From: Marinobacter sp. F4218
GTDB taxonomy: Bacteria > Pseudomonadota > Gammaproteobacteria > Pseudomonadales > Oleiphilaceae
Direction of reading: 5' to 3'
Assembly (NCBI RefSeq): GCF_019443085.1
Contig: NZ_JAHZIL010000002.1
Location: 703,843-767,842 of the forward strand
DNA length: 64,000 bases
The translations under genes and the position numbers were made by a program. The notes under the pieces are model-generated. The model worked only from the letters and a program-made list of their open reading frames with translations. It was not told where the DNA came from and searched no databases. Shown here piece by piece: positions 61,222 through 64,000 of this stretch. Position 1 is the first letter of the stretch. Every line of letters begins with the position of its first letter.

Positions 61222-62733
61222 ATGGCACTTAGAATGAAAGGCATCCTGCGTTACATGACTTTTTTCCAATACCCTTTTGCCCGACTTTCTCGCACGGCCA
61301 GAGCTGGCGCTCTGGCCGCTTGCCTCGGGGCTGCCTTTACGCCGCTTCAGGCCCAGGAAACCAATTTGCCAAATATCGGTGGCAATGGTGGCGGCCTCAT
61401 TTCGGGTCAACAGGAATCGGAAATAGGCCAGCAGGTCATGGTTTCAATCCGTCGATCGGCACCGAGGATCACGGACCCGCTAGTCTACGATTATCTGACC
61501 GCGATCATCTACCGACTGGTGCCTTCCGCTCCCCTCCACGACCGAAACCTGACCCTGGCACTGATTGACAGCCCTGACATCAACGCTTTTGCGGTTCCGG
61601 GCGGCATTGTCGGCGTTAACGGTGGACTGTTCCTCAACGCGACAACTGAACAGCAGTTCTCGTCGGTACTTGCCCACGAGCTTGCACACCTGAGCCAGCG
61701 GCACTTTGCCCGTCGCCTCGAGCAACAGCAAACCAGCACCCCTCTGACCATGGCCGGCATGATCGCCGGTATAATTCTGTCGGCCGTCACCCAATCAGAC
61801 CTTGGTATCGCAGCCATCGCAGGTACCCAGGCTCTGGCAGTCCAGAATATGCTTGCCTACAGCAGGGCCCATGAACAGGAGGCAGACCGGATTGGGCTGG
61901 ACATCCTGGCAACTGCGGGCATGGACCCGCGGGGCATGCCCGAGATGTTCGAGATCATGATGCGCCAGAACCGGCTGCAGGGAAACCAGGTCCCTGAATA
62001 CCTCTCCACGCACCCACTTACCCAAAGCCGGGTAGCAGACACCCGAAACCGGGCCGAACAGTACCCGGACAAAAACATCCGGGACGGCCAGGAATACCAC
62101 CTCATGCGCAACCGACTGCAGGTGCGCTATGCCGCCTCGGCGGACGTAGCCGTGGAAACATTCGAGGCATATCTCGACAGTGACAAGGCGCAGAGGCACG
62201 ACGCCATCCGCTACGGCCTTGCGGTTGCCTACCAGAAAAACAACCAACCCGAAAAGGCCCTGGCCGTACTAACGGATCTTCTGGACCGGAACCCCGGCCG
62301 AATAACGTTTCAGGTGACCTTGGCAGACGTACTGATCGATCAGAAGCAGATTCAGGAGGCTCGAGACATCCTTCGGAAGGCTCTGGCCAGGAACCCCGGA
62401 AACTACCCCATCACCTTCAAACTCGCGGAAGCGGAAATAGCGGATGGTAATGGCGCCGCCGCCGCAGAATACCTCAAGCAGTTGACCCGTCAGCTTCCCG
62501 CTCAGGAACATCTCTGGCTCCGGCTGGCCGAGGCTGAAGGCATGGCACGTAACATCGTCGGTGTGCACCGTGCACGGGCCGAATACGATGCACTGTTGGG
62601 AGATCTCGAATCAGCCCAACGTCAGTTGCGACAAGCCCAGGAAAAGCTTCCGGCGGGATCCCCCCAACGCCAGGTTGTGACCGAAAGACTGGCTGAAATC
62701 ACCAGCCGCCTGAACGCCCGGCGCAATAGCTGA
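61222..62733 (+). CDS. M48-family metalloprotease with TPR domain (BepA-like)
   Basis: Periplasmic protease/chaperone of 503 residues that helps outer-membrane barrel and LPS-protein assembly in related bacteria. A signal peptide precedes AQETNLPNIGG. The metal site LAHELAHLSQRH (HExxH near 145) and RAHEQEADRIGLDILA (third ligand Glu) are present; tandem TPR-like repeats fill residues about 300-490. Start position is uncertain: ATG 61222, 61234 and 61255 are all possible and none has a strong ribosome site. Divergent from tusA, convergent with nadA. Confidence 0.88.
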   Translation: MALRMKGILRYMTFFQYPFARLSRTARAGALAACLGAAFTPLQAQETNLPNIGGNGGGLISGQQESEIGQQVMVSIRRSAPRITDPLVYDYLTAIIYRLVPSAPLHDRNLTLALIDSPDINAFAVPGGIVGVNGGLFLNATTEQQFSSVLAHELAHLSQRHFARRLEQQQTSTPLTMAGMIAGIILSAVTQSDLGIAAIAGTQALAVQNMLAYSRAHEQEADRIGLDILATAGMDPRGMPEMFEIMMRQNRLQGNQVPEYLSTHPLTQSRVADTRNRAEQYPDKNIRDGQEYHLMRNRLQVRYAASADVAVETFEAYLDSDKAQRHDAIRYGLAVAYQKNNQPEKALAVLTDLLDRNPGRITFQVTLADVLIDQKQIQEARDILRKALARNPGNYPITFKLAEAEIADGNGAAAAEYLKQLTRQLPAQEHLWLRLAEAEGMARNIVGVHRARAEYDALLGDLESAQRQLRQAQEKLPAGSPQRQVVTERLAEITSRLNARRNS

Positions 62734-62745
62734 CAAACGGGAAGA

Positions 62746-63807
62746 TCAGGCGTTGCCTGCGGCCTTCAGGTTCATGTTGGCCGTAAAATCCAGCATCCGC
62801 CGCAAAGGCTTGAGCGCGCGCTCACGCAAGGCATCATCCACCTCAATTTCCTGATCACTGTGCTCCAGCACATGAAGCAGGTTCTGCAGACCATTCATGG
62901 CCATCCAGGGGCAATGGGCGCAGCTTCGGCAGGTTGCACCATTACCGGCCGTGGGCGCCTCAAGCAGCGTCTTGTTAGGCGCAAGCTGCTGCATTTTGTA
63001 GAAGATGCCGTTATCGGTTGCCACGATAAACTTGTCGTTCGGCATGCTCTGGACCGCGTGAATCAACTGGGACGTTGACCCCACCACATCCGCCATTTCC
63101 ACGACAGCGTTCGGTGACTCCGGGTGAACCAGCACTGCCGCCTCCGGATAGAGCGCTTTCAGGTCTTCAAGGCCGCGGTATTTGAATTCCTCATGGACAA
63201 TACAGGATCCGTCCCACAACAGCATGTCAGCGCCTGTGGTCTTCTGGACATAATGCCCCAGGTGCTTATCGGGCGCCCACAGGATCTTTTCACCGCGCGC
63301 ATCCAGATCCTCAACAATGGCCTGTGCACAGCTGGAGGTCACCACCCAATCGGCCCTCGCCTTCACGGCCGCCGACGTATTCGCATAAACCACAACGGTG
63401 CGGTCCGGGTGCTGATCGCAGAAATCCGCGAATTCATCCGCGGGGCAGCCAACATCAAGAGAACAGGTCGCTTCCAGGGTTGGCATCAGCACCTTCTTCT
63501 CGGGGTTGAGAATCTTGGCCGTCTCGCCCATGAAGCGCACGCCTGCCACGACCACGGTCGAGGCCGGGTGCTGGTTTCCGAAGCGCGCCATTTCCAGCGA
63601 ATCCGCAACACAGCCACCGGTTTCCTCCGCCAGGCGCTGGAGATCGGGATCGGTGTAATAATGAGCCACCAAGACCGCATCCTTGGCTTTCAGGGCTGCC
63701 TTGATGCGGCCTTCCAGATCAGCCTTCTCGTCAGCGCTCAGCGGTTTTGGTTCCGCGGCGTGGGCGAGGTGTTCCTGGACAAGAATACGATCTTCAGCTC
63801 GTGTCAT
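62746..63807 (-). CDS. nadA: quinolinate synthase
   Basis: Iron-sulfur enzyme of 353 residues in NAD synthesis, making quinolinate from iminoaspartate and dihydroxyacetone phosphate. [74 protein letters not shown] and [15 protein letters not shown] carry the substrate-binding and Fe-S Cys residues. ATG 63807 starts the family N-terminus ([19 protein letters not shown]); a longer frame to 63888 adds unrelated residues. Confidence 0.95.
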   Translation of the reverse strand: MTRAEDRILVQEHLAHAAEPKPLSADEKADLEGRIKAALKAKDAVLVAHYYTDPDLQRLAEETGGCVADSLEMARFGNQHPASTVVVAGVRFMGETAKILNPEKKVLMPTLEATCSLDVGCPADEFADFCDQHPDRTVVVYANTSAAVKARADWVVTSSCAQAIVEDLDARGEKILWAPDKHLGHYVQKTTGADMLLWDGSCIVHEEFKYRGLEDLKALYPEAAVLVHPESPNAVVEMADVVGSTSQLIHAVQSMPNDKFIVATDNGIFYKMQQLAPNKTLLEAPTAGNGATCRSCAHCPWMAMNGLQNLLHVLEHSDQEIEVDDALRERALKPLRRMLDFTANMNLKAAGNA

Positions 63808-63948
63808 TACTGCATCTCTGTGTTGCGTGGTCTGGGAGGAGTATATCACTTCAAACCCGGCTTTCGTGATTCTGGCGCATGGCTGCAACAGAACCCCGGG
63901 CGGAATTTCAGTACCCTCTCCTGACTAGGTAAGAACTTTTAGGCAAAA

Positions 63949-63972
63949 AAAAAGAGCCCGTAGGCTCTTTTT
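63949..63972. terminator. bidirectional intrinsic terminator
   Basis: AAAAAGAGCC-CGTA-GGCTCTTTTT: perfect stem with A-run on one side and T-run on the other, so it can stop transcription in both directions. On the minus strand it would shield nadA from an upstream gene lying beyond the right window edge. Confidence 0.85.
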
Positions 63973-64000
63973 CGCAAAAACCCGTGAAGGGTCCTGCAAT

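Noticed and set aside
63124..63924. 266-codon plus-strand frame opposite nadA
   Set aside because: Antisense to conserved nadA; His/Arg-rich shadow translation.

Overview
The window looks like chromosomal DNA from a marine gammaproteobacterium in or near Marinobacter. This is inferred from gene content, from a nadA / M48 peptidase / tusA-like / perM / bcp / dapA / bamC / purC order that resembles Pseudomonas, and from an exosortase-type (XrtA/PEP-CTERM) exopolysaccharide locus beside a Pseudomonas-like prp operon. No 16S gene is present, so the genus is not proven. I see no integrase, transposase, phage gene or CRISPR array.

Layout. (1) 1-8166, plus strand: polysaccharide deacetylase (5' end cut off by the window edge), two GT4 glycosyltransferases, a pyruvyltransferase-like protein and a Wzx-type flippase, mostly start/stop overlapped. 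After a 440-bp gap with three inverted repeats come a secreted lyase-like protein and another glycosyltransferase. (2) 8226-23478, mainly minus strand: initiating sugar transferase, Wza-like export protein, Wzz-like chain-length protein, a tyrosine-autokinase homologue with a damaged Walker A, outer-membrane barrel, deacetylase, FemAB-like transferase, GT4, second deacetylase, LMW tyrosine phosphatase and O-antigen-ligase-type polymerase, plus a plus-strand pair of ATP-grasp ligases. A PEP-CTERM protein sits at the head. The exosortase itself is not in the window. (3) 23657-32849: methylcitrate cycle, prpR(GntR)-prpB-prpC-acnD-prpF and prpD, with a second PEP-CTERM gene lying in opposite orientation between prpF and prpD. 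(4) 32958-40926: osmoregulated periplasmic glucan genes opgG-x-opgH-opgD, a TpsB-like barrel, and galU, which supplies UDP-glucose.

(5) 40944-48167 holds the least explained set: a RibD-C reductase, a UPF0104/MprF-type membrane protein, a fused glycosyltransferase-methyltransferase, a PTPS/QueD-fold protein that lacks the catalytic and one zinc residue, a zinc-ligand-poor MDR oxidoreductase, a CDP-alcohol phosphatidyltransferase and a YceI protein. Together they suggest an undescribed pathway that makes and exports a glycosylated, methylated, perhaps lipid-linked metabolite. This is the best candidate for a new system. (6) 48308-56414: an unknown membrane-anchored protein with a secreted lipase, EamA transporter, tRNA-Val(GAC), JmjC/cupin-like protein, RluA-type pseudouridine synthase, GNAT, UDP-glucuronate-4-epimerase-type enzyme and an outer-membrane barrel. 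(7) 56446-63807: conserved housekeeping genes purC, bamC, dapA, bcp, perM, tusA-like, bepA-like and nadA, ending in a bidirectional terminator.

Several starts were moved inward to codons with a good ribosome-binding site or to a position that overlaps the upstream stop; these are noted per gene. All function calls are by reading motifs and family resemblance; no database search was run.
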